Shown in pieces: positions 38,994 to 50,900 of a stretch of 64,000 bases of DNA (position 1 is the stretch's first letter; each line of letters begins with the position of its first letter). The stretch lies in the NCBI RefSeq assembly GCF_963678635.1, contig NC_087069.1, positions 52,090,938 through 52,154,937 on the forward strand, given 5' to 3'. This DNA comes from Symsagittifera roscoffensis. Taxonomy: Eukaryota; Xenacoelomorpha; Acoela; Convolutidae. Made by a program: the position numbers and the translations under genes. A model generated the notes under the pieces. The model made no database searches and was not told where the DNA came from. It worked only from the letters and a program-made list of their open reading frames with translations.

Positions 38994-39473
38994 ACGCACA
39001 TGTGCGAGAGTATAAATGCATATAAAATTGAGCCAAAATGTAAATGCATATAGGGACAGTAGCCAAGCGTATACAGGGTGCGTCCCGGCGGGCTCGGCGC
39101 CGGTTCGAATCCCGACTAGGTCATTTCCTTTCTAGAACTCGAATATGCACCGAACTTGATGGGATGCTCCGTAACCAGGTTCGAACCCCCTAAAAACCTA
39201 TTTTAACCGTCTTTTTGCTCTAATTTGGTTCAGCCTCGATTAAGGCTGACCTTTAAAAAGAGCAATTTGTCTCAAGAACAAATACTGGCCATTTTTGCAG
39301 CTTGCTTTGAGTTATGCAATTTATTGTGGCCGATCTTACCGATGATGAAATACGTTTTGAAAACTGTAAAATTAAGGATTTCCAGTGTTAGTTTTGCCGC
39401 GAAAACGCTCTGTAATTCAACTGTTTAAAAGTCAATATTTTTACGATTCGGTTTGTGGAGATTTACGCGCACA
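38975..39473 (+). repeat. 3' LTR of element C
   Basis: 499 bp. It carries the same tRNA-like module (39060-39112) as the 5' LTR and the stop codon of the integrase frame. Confidence 0.92.
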
Positions 39474-39524
39474 ATTAGGCACTATTTGTAGCGTACTTAT
39501 TTCCTGAAAATCTCATAGCATTGT

Positions 39525-39605
39525 GGATAATGCGAGATTCGAACTTATGTTGTCCGCTACAGAGACGACATACAGATGCAAATCCTCTAAGCCATAAGCG
39601 CTAAT
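39525..39605 (-). other. tRNA-like relic or SINE head, minus strand
   Basis: On the minus strand, TGGCTTAGAGG (39584-39594) fits an A box and AAGTTCGAATCTCGC (39532-39546) a B box. No complete cloverleaf is evident. It starts about 50 bp after element C. Confidence 0.4.
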
Positions 39606-40780
39606 AATTATATCTGTTACAATTATTAAGTCAGGTCAGAAGTCTCGATAAAAAAGTAGTAAAATTTATATCAAATCAATAGCTTAAATAGTTCCCGCAG
39701 CGAAAAGAAGGTTCATTGACTCTTTAAAATGTTTTAAAAAAATTGTTTTTCACTTCGGTTTGCAAGTTTACTTGCTAAGAGGAACTAAATTTGCTTTCCC
39801 GTAAACCATTTTCTGTATAAAACTAAGATGTATGAGCAGAAAATCTCTTTTTGAAGCTGACATGCTCAATTTCTTAGAAAAATAAGTACAACTACCGAGT
39901 TCTTATTGGATAGTATTTATATTTTTTTGGACAAAAGTTTTCCCGATTCGAGGTTTCGTTTTTATATTTCGTCTGCTATATTTCCATTTATTTTTTTTCA
40001 ATTACCAACTATATCTTCTTCTATTGGCCTATTTTTCAAAGCTTGACCAAATATTGAACAAAAAGCACCAAAACTCAAATCTAATTAAATTAAACTCCTT
40101 AAAAATTGTTATATTTTCTTGCATGCCAACGATTCGAATGTAAAGTGCGCCAAATAAATCCACGTCATTTAAGCAATTAAATTTTTTTTCAACCCAGTAT
40201 GGCTCATATTTGAGCTGGTCGGTTAATATTACTTAAAAAAATATAGAATCTTTGACCAGAACGATTTTGTTGAAAAATTTGACTTCCTTTAACCTTTGCA
40301 GCTGTCCGATATTTGCAAAGAAGTCATTAAAAACTCATATCGTCTCGACTTAGCTGCACTGATTTTTAGGATTGACTCGCAGTTTATTTTAAAGTGCTGA
40401 AAAATTTCAAAGGTTATTACGTTTATGCTATTTTTAGTTTTTTTACTTTCAACTTCTTCTGAGATTATGAATTTTTTGCGTTGATCATATTTTGTAAATT
40501 ATTTATAATTTTCGTTTTTACTGCTCTTATGTTTTCATATTCCGCTTTGAGGTATTCAGCATACTGATTGTGTTTTTTGACTAGCATTATTTGAAATTTC
40601 CTTATCTATCCAGTTTTTTTCGGCTAAAAATTGGATCTAAGATTTTTTTTTAAATTTCGATTCGTAATCATATGTTATAAGATGTTTGCTGAGGTTATTT
40701 GTTTAAGTGTCAAAAAAGAATCGGATAGTTGATCTCGTAAAAAATTCTTTGTTTTCCAATTCAAAACTCGGATTGAGCTA
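39606..40780. other. Non-coding AT-rich stretch
   Basis: No gene or repeat was recognised. Confidence 0.5.
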
Positions 40781-40789
40781 CTTAGATGA

Positions 40790-42262
40790 TGTGTTCCGTG
40801 CAGAATTGAAACACATCAAGAGGTTTTGTCACTATGAAAATTTAGTTTAAAATTTGCTCTTTGAGTTTTGAATAACATGTTTCACCGATTAAAAAACAAG
40901 TATTTTTTTGAACAGAGATCATTTTCAAAATTCAATTAGCGCAAAAAAAAGTGTTAATTCAATTTTGCTCGCTCAATTTTGAAGCCATAAATTGCATGAA
41001 ATTATTCACCATGAAACAATCGTGTTCGCTCTTTTCGTTAAGCTGGGGAATTAGAAATTTAAAGCAAAACGGATACTTTTGTCTGGGAGATCTAAACCGC
41101 GAAAAAAAGTTTGAAAAAAAGGAAAGTCATTTTGTGTTTTTGACAACCAATTTGACAAAAAAATTTGGTTTTGGAAATCGGAAACAGAAGTGAGCTTTAG
41201 TCTCAGGCAGCCATTTTTGCTTTTTGAGCTCCTGATTTTTGGTTTGTGGGCTCCTGAGCTGGTCTGAATTTTAAAAAATTTTTTATTGCATTAAAATAAG
41301 TGCCAGAAAAAGAAACCTCTTAAAACATATCTGCTGTTCTCAGACTTCCCTCATCTTTTTTAAACAAAAAAAAACGTATTTTTGGCTGATCTGCTCATTT
41401 TGCCCTCTTGTTGCAAACAGCGCAGCATTTACAGTTTTTCCTGGTGCTTGTTTTAAATGAAAATTTTTTTTTACAACCAACGCGTCAGCGTTTTCAAGAA
41501 TCACAAGAATCACACAAGTTTTCAGTATATATTGCATAAAAACAGCTCAAAAATACAATCTAATAAAAAATCACTATTAAACACTTCAAAAAAACACCTC
41601 TCGATTGAAATTACTAAGATCGTACAAAAAAGTTAAGATATCTCTAGCCAAGGCGGATCTAGGTTTTTCTAGATGTTTCCCATGCAAAATCGAAACACAT
41701 CAAGAAGTTCTGTCAGTGGGAGTTTTATTCAGATTAAAATTGAAACTTTAGTTCAAAATTTGCTTTTTGAGCCAAAAAAGTACCAAATGTTGATTTTGAG
41801 CAGAGATATTTTTCATAATTCAACCAGCGCAAAATTTAGATCTAGGTTATTTTTGCTCGCCAAATTCTTTCCCTAAATTTTTAAACAAAAACCTTTAAAA
41901 CATAAATGCCATAAAAAGAAACCTTTAAAAATTATCTGCTGTTCTCAGACTTTCCCTATGTTTTTAAACCAAAAGTTGACGTAATTTTTGACTGATCTGC
42001 TCATTTGGTAATATTCTTGCAAAAAGCGTATTAGTTAAAGCATTTTCTAGTGTTTATTTTAGATGAAAAACTTTCTTACAACCAATGTTTTATTATTTCA
42101 AGAAATCATGAGTAAAGATTGCATAAAAACAGCTCAAAAACTCAATCTAATCAAATAAACACAATTAAAAACTTCAAAAAATACTCCTCTTGAAGGAAAT
42201 TACTAAGATCGTATCATAAACTAAGATATCCCTAGCCATGAGCGAATCTAGGATTTTTTAGA
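40790..42262. repeat. Diverged tandem duplication
   Basis: Sequence from about 40790 to 41670 recurs from about 41672 to 42262 with a deletion of roughly 280 bp in the second unit. Shared blocks: GAAACACATCAAGA (40808 and 41692), ATCTGCTGTTCTCAGACTT (41328 and 41935), GCATAAAAACAGCTCAAAAA (41534 and 42121), TTACTAAGATCGTA (41611 and 42200). Both units end in a GCGGATCTAGG-like hAT end. Confidence 0.8.
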
Positions 42263-42484
42263 GGTAAAGAGGTCGATTTTTTAAAAAATTTAGGTTGAAT
42301 AATTTATTTTCAAAGTACTCGCTCTTCACTACTGAAATGTAGACCGCACTTAGAAAAAAATCCAAAAGGAGTATCCTTTGGTTGGTGAGGGGGTCGAATC
42401 TCTTAGGGGGGGGGGGGGGGGGGGGGGAGGAGGGGAGGGGGAATGTTCGTCTGCTTCTAGTCCCCCCTAAATCATACACTCCTG
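42237..42484. mobile_element. hAT-like small element, copy H3
   Basis: The left end CATGAGCGAATCTAGGATTT and right end CCCCCCTAAATCATACACTCCTG are decayed forms of the H1 ends. It contains a G run of about 20 bases near 42408-42427. Confidence 0.55.
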
Positions 42485-42828
42485 TCTCTAAGCATATTCG
42501 GAACTGTAAGCAAGCGAATGAAACCGCACTAGGTCCCTCTCGATTACGTTAATCAAATCGTTTCGGTTAATTTTATGTTATTTTAAGAACTTTTTTAATG
42601 AAATCATAATTTGTGCTCGTTTCTCTCAGAACTGGTTGCATTCAGAAAAAAATTCAGACTTGGCAACGTTTTAGCGTTCTTTTTTTACCCTTGCGATAGC
42701 AAGGTTATTGTAATGGGATAGTAGACTTTTTTGCCCAAAAAAAACGTTCAGCACAAAATTGTCAAAATTTCAAGAGGTGAATTTTTTGCAGTTCCTAATT
42801 AGTTCTTTTTTTTGTGTTTCCGGCACAT

Positions 42829-42892
42829 TTGGTCTGGAGGTAACGAATACGCCAGGGACGGCAAAGGTTCTGGATTCGAATATAACAGTTTT
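42829..42892 (+). other. tRNA-like relic, plus strand
   Basis: TTGGTCTGGAGG (42829-42840) resembles an A box and TGGATTCGAATA (42871-42882) a B box, 41 nt apart. It may be a SINE head. Confidence 0.3.
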
Positions 42893-43426
42893 TTTTTAAA
42901 CGAGAAACAATCCGTTCCGTTTCACAAAAAATTTGTCAACACTTTATTTGTCGGCATAATTGTCATATTGTAGAATCGTTGTATTTTTGTAGTTTTTTTA
43001 TGCCTTGTAGTCGTTTTTTGTTTCTTGATTTGTCTCTAGGGCTTGTAACTTTACTAAACTCGACTTTTTATGATTTCTTTTTTTTTCAAAAACTTAATTC
43101 TGCCCAAATGGTTTTGACCTTTTTTATTGGCAGACTGAACTACTTTCGACTTATTTCAAGGAAAACACAATTTTTAAGCTTGCCATCTTGCACAAAATGC
43201 TAAAAATCTTCATTCAAATTCCTGTGTAAGTTTTTTATGACAGCAATTTTTTTTTTGGCTTTTTTGCCTTTTTTTCATTTTTTTGTCGGCTTGATAGGTT
43301 TGTCTAATATCATATTGACTTGTTTTGAGTCTTTCGACGGTTGAAAAAAAACTGTATGTGCCTGTCTGCACGTTGAGGGCGAGTACACTTTTTAACTTAA
43401 AGTTTGTTGATTTTTTTGGTTGTAAG

Positions 43427-43802
43427 CAGGGGCGGATCTAGGATTTTCTCGAGGGGGGGGGGGCGGATTTTCAAAAAGAAATCGAAAATTTTGACGACTT
43501 TTTTTTAGGTCGACCAAATTGATTTTTGAGCTCTCCCAAAGAGCACTGTTTTGCCCCTATTTTGGCAAAAATTTTCTGCGCCGCAGGCAAATTTTTGAAA
43601 AAAGTCAAAAAAGGCGTTTTTAGGCACTTTTTGGAAAATTTTGACCAAAAAATTGCGTTTTTTTTTGGCGCGCGCTCCCCCTCAAAATTTTTTAATATTG
43701 GCGCCGAAGTCGCCTTTAGAAAAATTTTAGGGTCGGTAAGCCAAAAGTGGATTTCTTAAAAAGAGGGGGGGGCGTCCGGCCGCCCCCCTAAATCCGCCCC
43801 TG
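43427..43802. mobile_element. hAT-like non-autonomous element H1 (complete)
   Basis: 376 bp. The left end CAGGGGCGGATCTAGG and right end CCTAAATCCGCCCCTG form an inverted repeat of about 16 bp. Flanking 8-bp repeats GTTGTAAG (43419-43426) and GTTGTAAA (43803-43810) match at 7 of 8. CAGGGG-type ends with 8-bp duplications are typical of the hAT superfamily. It has no transposase frame. Confidence 0.8.
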
Positions 43803-44070
43803 GTTGTAAAGGTTTTCTGCAAAACTAATTTTTGCTTTTACTGATTTCACATTCCATTGTCTTGGCATGTTTTTTTCAATTTAAAAATTAGATTTGATAT
43901 ATTTTTTTTTTTTACATTTTCAATTTTTTTCCTGTTTTGTATCGCAAGTGGTTTGGGGTCACCTTCGCCTCTGCAAAAAATTTTGAACCAGAATCCACTT
44001 TCAAGCTGACAAAAGCGACATTTGGGGATCCCTTTTAAAAAATTTTTGATAGAAAACATAAATTTTGCTC

Positions 44071-44143
44071 GTTTATCTCAGAACTGGTCGCGTTTAGAAA
44101 AGTTTCTCAATTTTTTCTAAACGCGTCCAGTTCTGAGAGAAAC
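44071..44143. repeat. Strong inverted repeat (hairpin)
   Basis: The arms 44071-44101 and 44113-44143 (about 31 bp, 2 mismatches) are built on TCTCAGAACTGG and CGCGTTTAGAAAA, with a loop of about 11 bases. The TCTCAGAACTGG motif also occurs singly near 42625 and 44236. Confidence 0.85.
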
Positions 44144-44759
44144 AACGTAAATATGTGAATTCATATACGAATTTTTATAAAAAAAAACCCAAAAACGTCG
44201 CCTCTCGTCAGCTTTAAATTTTGCTCGCTTCTCTCAGAACTGGTCGAAAAAAGAATCAGAATTGGCCGACGGAAAAAAAAAATTGGTAGTTTGCTATAGC
44301 GGTTTTTTGGGGATCCTCATGTATATATGTCATTTTTGAGGAAAATAGTTTTCTCTGTGCCCCCTACCCCTACTGAATTCTTTCTCTCTTTTTATGCTCA
44401 ATTGTTTGTCAAGACTGATGTTTTGATGGATTTGAGATTACTAAAAAAATGGACACTTTTAGCGCAAATTTGATCCATACGACTCATTTTTTCGTATACC
44501 GTAAACGTACCAAATAGTCAATTCCTTTTACCACGAGAAGTTCGGGTCATTTCAATGATTTTTCATGCAAGAAGGTTAAAAACACACCACTACTAATTTG
44601 AAAGAGTTGTTTAAATTATCATCTAGCAACGGATTCAAATTGAATCAACTTACTTTGACCATTTTTGTGCTGCTTTCATGCTATCATACTTTGCAAACAT
44701 TGGCGGAAAAAAGTAATTGTATTGTATTGTATTGTAAGTATTTCAATCAAATGACAACT

Positions 44760-44992
44760 TCAAATAGTCTCAACGTGCGACAGTACGAATGGACAAGTTT
44801 GAGCCATCACCCGAACTGCTAAGTTGGACTTATCAATCGTACTGTAAGTTTGTGTCTGTCCAAAATATGATTGCATGTAGTGAAACATGGAACAATTTTC
44901 AGCCATAAATGTTTCAAACTTTTTCTTGGCCTGCTCTGGAGTTTCAAGTTGGTTTTTGCCATAATCTCTGCAAAGAGCGCCGGTTTCGTGAC
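44760..44992 (-). CDS. GT32 gene, exon 5 (last)
   Basis: The acceptor is ATATTTTAG, and the TGA is at 44762-44760. It encodes HETGALCRDYGKNQ (family GP.ALT block) and a C-terminus ending VMAQTCPFVLSHVETI. It has several Cys. Confidence 0.8.
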
Positions 44993-47900
44993 CTAAAATA
45001 TAAGTAAAATCTCTATAAAGCATTATTTAAATTAATAATGATGCCAACCCGCATTTAAGAAAAGTGAAAACAAATCGATTTTAATGGATTTTTGTGGTCT
45101 ATAATGTTGCAAATATAATCGATTCCCATGTTACGTTCAGAAAACAAAATTGGATTAAAAATGGATTTAAATTTTTCTCGCCAAAACAATATGCATTGAA
45201 ACCGACCCCCACCTGAACCCGACCCCCACCTGAACACGTTACGTTGGGGGGAGGGGGGAGAGGGGAGAGGGGGGTTTGTTGCAAATGGGTAAACGCTAGA
45301 GGAAGGGTAATGTTGAGTAATATAAAAAGTAACAAAAATATTAAAGTTAGGTAGAAAAAAAAGTAACCAACGTAACCAACTTCAATTTAAAACGTAGAGA
45401 AGACTTTAGATGCGTTCAAAGTCGCATCTCAGTAAAGTGAAAAAAAAATCGATTATAATTTAGTTTCATTGTCAGTGTCCACAAAAGTGAAAGAAAATCG
45501 ATTATAATGTTTGAAAAAAGGATTTTGTCGCCTCGAAAAATAGTAATATTATAATTCACTTTTAAATGATTACAATCGATTTCTTTTCACTTTTGTGGAC
45601 ACTGACAACAGGTAAACTCAATTAAAATTGATTTTTTTTCATGGAACTCCAATGCGGGAAATTCCTTGCACTCCCGGGTTGACCAAAAATGCTTATCATA
45701 CAATTCTCATAAATGGGAAATTTCCTTTCACACAATTTCATACAATTCCACACGTACAGAAAATTGCTTGAAAACTTTATGATAAGCATTTTCCCATAAA
45801 TGAAAATTGTACGATAAGTATTTTCTCCATAAACCAAAAAGTTGTTTTTTGTTCGTACATTTATTTTCTGACAAATTATCGGTTGTGTTTGCAACCGAAC
45901 GCAGCTAACAAAGTTTTGGTTATTTTAAAGCACCACAAGTTGGACGGTCTTGCATTTACAATGCATAGAAAACGGCCTGAATTGTCTTCGAGCTGTCTTT
46001 CACAAATGATATAACAAAAAGAACAAACTTTCAATTTTTTGCAAATTTTTTCAATGAGGATTATTTGAAACTTGTGAATTTTTAAATTATCAGACATTGA
46101 TCAAGGCATACATAAACACGCTATACAAAAGAAATAGGAATTTTCAGCGTTTTTGAAAAAAAAAATCAGTGAAAAGAAAAAAGCCAATATTATCGTATCC
46201 AGCACAACGTTATGCACACAAAAAAATAAATTTTGCATGCAAAAAAAAAATTTTTTGGTAAAAAGTTTGTTTGCGTACAAAATTTGAATTCATTTCTTCC
46301 TTGTCTCGATTCATATTGGGTAAAACAGTGTCTGAACACGCGGTTGTCTAAATACTGCTAAGTAACCAAATTACTGGCACTAATGTTATCCATGTTTATG
46401 ATTCATTTGGAACGACCTAATGAACATAATCCCCTCCCACATAAACGCCAATTGAGGTATCTTCCCTAAGCATTAGCGGTAAAATGCTACAAAACATTAA
46501 TAAACCTAAGCAGTTTGTTGATGTTTTCATAAAAAGTAACAAATTGACCGACTGAAAAATATTTTATCGAATTTAAAGGAAGCGCAATAAAAATATCAAA
46601 ATTATTTCATGCAAGTCCTAAGTTTGGGTGACTATTGCCTGGGGGAAAACATAGGTCCAAGGTTTTACTTCTAAGTTTGAATCGAAATACCGAAAAATGT
46701 TGTCTGCAGCACCTCAATAAGGCTTTTGCGTTTTTTTCATTAAAGACAGAAAAAAAACAACTTTAAATGCATCCGTTTTAGGAACTTTGTTCTCCCTATA
46801 AAAGTACGTTTTGTGTTTTGGTACTGTAATTTTTGGCGTTCCACTTTTGCTGGAGAATCTGGCTCATATTTTTATAGCATTTAAATTTATAGTTTTTATA
46901 GCATTTAAATTTATAGCATTTAAATTTCAAGTTGTTTTAAATATCCCTCAAAAACCTGTTGAGCTATCTCCCCCTCTCCCCCCGCACAACTTATCTTTAT
47001 TGACGTGGATCAATTGCATGGGGGGAGTTGACAGGTAGGTTTGCCTTTTACCTTAAAGCAAACACATTTTCTAAACTGCCTCCCCCCACACACACACAAA
47101 TCAGTTAACTTTGTTTTTAGTTAGAAAAAATAGCCAGTCAGAACAGAAAGTTTTCCATGCAAAGCATATCAATTTAAATCAATCATAAACCCTGGCAGAA
47201 ACGGTAACGTGTTTAAATTTTGTTAAAACACGGCCGGAATTAATATCAGAGAACACTTCCGCGCCCAGTTTTAAGCGCTGCTAATTGATTTTTTAATGAC
47301 TTTAAATAATTATAATACGTTTTAACTGCCAAAATTATTTTAGACCTGGCGTTTGAGTTGTTCAATTTGTTCAATTTTATGCTTTTGGTAGGCGTTGGCT
47401 AATGTGAATTATTACGAACTCTTTTTGACTTTTTCAAATCAATACAAACTCTTAACTAGGTTTTTATCTATTTTTGTTCTTTTTCTTTTTGGTTAAATTT
47501 CTTGATGATGTATTGTGTTAGTTTGATATATATTTTGGCAGCTTTTTTTCCATCTACTCCCGAACATGCCTAAAGTTGGTAATTTCCATCAAATAAAATC
47601 GTCACAAAATCTTTATAAAATCCCCATATAATCGAAATAACTCAAGCCTATACTTGGATGCGGGCTAAAAGAAAAGTATCTTACCAAAAATTTTCCATTC
47701 GCCGATATCATCAATTCTCCCAGCTATATCGGACATTTCTGGCATGCTGTGGTTCTTGCTTTTGAAGTACTCTGTCATGCGCATACTGAGTATTTGCATC
47801 AAAACAGCGTAGTTGTTTATCTGATAGCCTTTACGACCTTCTTCTATTATTGACTTCAATATTGGAGATCCTGCTTTCTCCGTTTTTATGACAGCGTTGC

Positions 47901-50900
47901 CTTAAACAAAAATAAAACTCGTCTAAAATAAAGTCTAAGTTAAAAATCGTATCATACTATTTTCATACAATTTTTGGAAACATTTTTGAAAATTTATCAT
48001 CAAAAATTTTTTTTCTATTCGTTGATTTTCAAATTTTCCCGGCATCAAAAAAAAAATAAAAGATCGTATTATTTTTAGTTAGAAAATTCATATAATAACA
48101 ATTTTCAAGAAAAATTCAACAATTCAGAAATTATTTTTGTTTTTGCAAGCTCAGTTTATTTGAGTTTAAGAAACTGGTTGATCAAAAACTTTTAGATCTT
48201 CAAAAAGTTGTTTGGCTAGCGTTAAAAAAAAAGTTTGATGTAATTTTCATGGATGACTGATTTGTTCCAATTTTTACGATCAGCATACCATTTTATCCCA
48301 CAATTATTCTTTTGTTTGTTTTAAGTTGACAGTAAACTAAACGTGTAAGAAAGCCCACAATTTTCAACCACTGATTTTTTGAAAGTTGTAGCTTTCCCGC
48401 ACTGAAGTTTCAGGGAAAATAATCAACTATATCGGTTTTTCATCGTCGGTCTCTATAAACTAAAAAATTCGGTCCTAATTAATTAAAAATGGATTATAAA
48501 GATACTTTTTTCGAAGCAAAAAAATCCCAATATAATAGGTTGTAATATATTATTTTCAACTTAGTTTCATTAAATTTTATCAAAAGAAAAACATCAATTT
48601 TAGTCAATTATAATGGGTTATAATCCATTTAATTAAAATTTTTCGGTGTGATGTTTTCATTTTTTCAAAATAATGTTAAACTTAAGTAAGTTATTTTGTT
48701 CTCTCGCTAAATTTCAATTTTTTAACTGCGTTTTTGAAAAATTATAAAAATTCACATATTTTTGTTATTATTTTATTTGAGTTTTGTTCAGCGTTTTGCC
48801 AAATCCGCGTTTAAACTCAAACCTCCCCACGCGTTTACCACACCCCAACCCCCATGTTACCTGTAATACATAGTTACCTGCCCCGGTGGGGGTGTTTAGT
48901 GTTTAGTGGGTGTGTGGTAAACGCGTGGGGAGGAAGCTGGTTTGGGCTTAAATGCGGCAAAGGAAGGGGAGATGGGGGATGGTGGGAGGGGGAATTACTA
49001 CATATTTGCCGCCCCTAAATTAACGTGTTCGTTCGAGTTTTGCAGAAACTTGCAAAAAGTAGAGTCATTATTTACAAAATTTAATAATTTTCATGGATTT
49101 AATGTACAAAAAATAATCCATTATTTTGAAACCAAAAATGGATGATAATCGACTATAATGGATTATAATGGATTTATTTTTTCGAAAAGTATCGATTAAA
49201 ATGCAATAAAACTCCATTACGTTGCCCAAATTTGCCATGATAATCGATCACATGGACTACATTTTAGTAAACAAAAATCCATCTCCATGGATTATTATCC
49301 ATAAATTAATGATGCGGGTTCCAGCCATATACGAATTATACGCCATAATAATTTTTGTATTTATAACTCTGTGTGAAAATCGTAGCATTAAGTTCCAAGG
49401 CAAAACTCCTAAAGCAGTTCAGCTGAGTGATTGACTGCTTCTTAAACTCTGGCTTTTTGTCTGCATCAGTTGTACTTTTTTTATTCTTGATTCTGTAATT
49501 TTTTTCAGCTTTTGAAGCTTTATCAAGTTGTCATCGACGAATAAATGTGAAGAGAAAATGTTCGTTTCTTTTGAATTTTGTTTAAGTTTTCTAGAAAATG
49601 ATTTCTTTGTTTTGCCTCGTATCCACAAACATTTCTTCCATTCTTTGTCTTATATTATGGCCAAATGCATGACATAACGATACAAAACATGAACATCAAG
49701 TTTGCTCACAGAACTAAGATTGTTCCCATCCAAAACTTAAAACATTCTGACAATTTCTAAATAGTAAACTTTTAATATCAAGTTCCGATGTGAGGAAGAG
49801 TTGGGTGCTTTTTCTAGGAACATTGCAGCGCTTATTTTTTAAATAAAGAAAGTAAACTCACTAAGCATTCCTGCTCCACTTGCTCTGGCTAGGTAGTTCG
49901 GAGCCAGATCTATTCGTTTTTTGGCCCAGATGTCACTGTCGATGTAGATTCCTCCATACTTGTACACAAGGGTTATTCGAAGAGCATCGCTTAGATGAAC
50001 AACGCTATGCCTTAAAATAACCAATTAAATTGAGTCTGTTGGCTAATTCTGCATGAGACAAAAAAGGAAACCAGGGTTGAATTTTATAATTTTTTTGAGT
50101 GCGTGCTTTTTATTCAGAATTGTTTTTTCTGTTGTAGCGGTTTGATAGATATCAAGCACCCAGAATAATCTCCATGGCAAAAATGCTACCAATAAAATGC
50201 ATAGACTAAGCCCACAAAAGAATTCTAGTCAGCAAATTTCAAAAATTTTGCTAAAATGGTGTGATCCATTTTTTTTAGAATTTTTTCTTGTTCTGGCATG
50301 AAATTCGATGTATTCTCTTAACAAAAAAAAGTTTTTTTTTGTGGTAAGAATGGAAATCACTATCATTTTGTTGGTGGCAGCACCAAAATAAGTAATTTTG
50401 AAATTGCTCCAATTGTTTTCCAACTTTTTGAGCGCAAAACCAATTTTCCAATGCAATTTTTTTTGCGTATAACGTAGTCCTGAATAAACCAGCGGTTAAT
50501 TTAGTTTCTTATTTTCTGAAAATTTTTTGAAAAAAACTCAAAAAAAATCTTTTCATTCTGTATTGCATGTTTATTTTGTACTGGGCAATGCAAGAACAAT
50601 TAGGCGAGATTAGTTTGGAAAACTGGTACCCGTGGAAACTTTGCCTCACTTTACAAGTCTGATATTTTCATTAAACTGTTTGAGTAAGACAATTATATTA
50701 CGAAATAACGAAAAAAAGCACATTTTTTATTTCTGGATAAAAGCTTGTCGTAAAGCTTACATAAAGAGAAGTTACTAACGAGAAACTTTTCCTACAAATT
50801 TCTGTAATTATATAACTGCATGAAAAAAATTTGAATCGTTTTTTTCCTAAATATGAAGTTTGTAATTTTAGCGTTTTTCGGGAAAACCGGATGTGTTTTT

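Larger units (their letters stand above)
29928..39473 (+). mobile_element. BEL/Pao LTR retrotransposon, element C
   Basis: It is 9546 bp with LTRs at 29928-30428 and 38975-39473 (TGTTGCAG...GCGCACA), which differ at roughly 6-7% by eye. The flanks ATAAG (29923-29927) and ATTAG (39474-39478) may be a 5-bp target duplication with one change. The internal order is Lys-tRNA-type primer site, long leader, gag with DUF1759-like domain and zinc knuckles, Pao-type protease, RT (YMDD), RNase H, H2C2 integrase. This is typical of BEL/Pao. Frameshifts and stops in gag, pro, RNase H and integrase show that the copy is dead. Confidence 0.94.
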
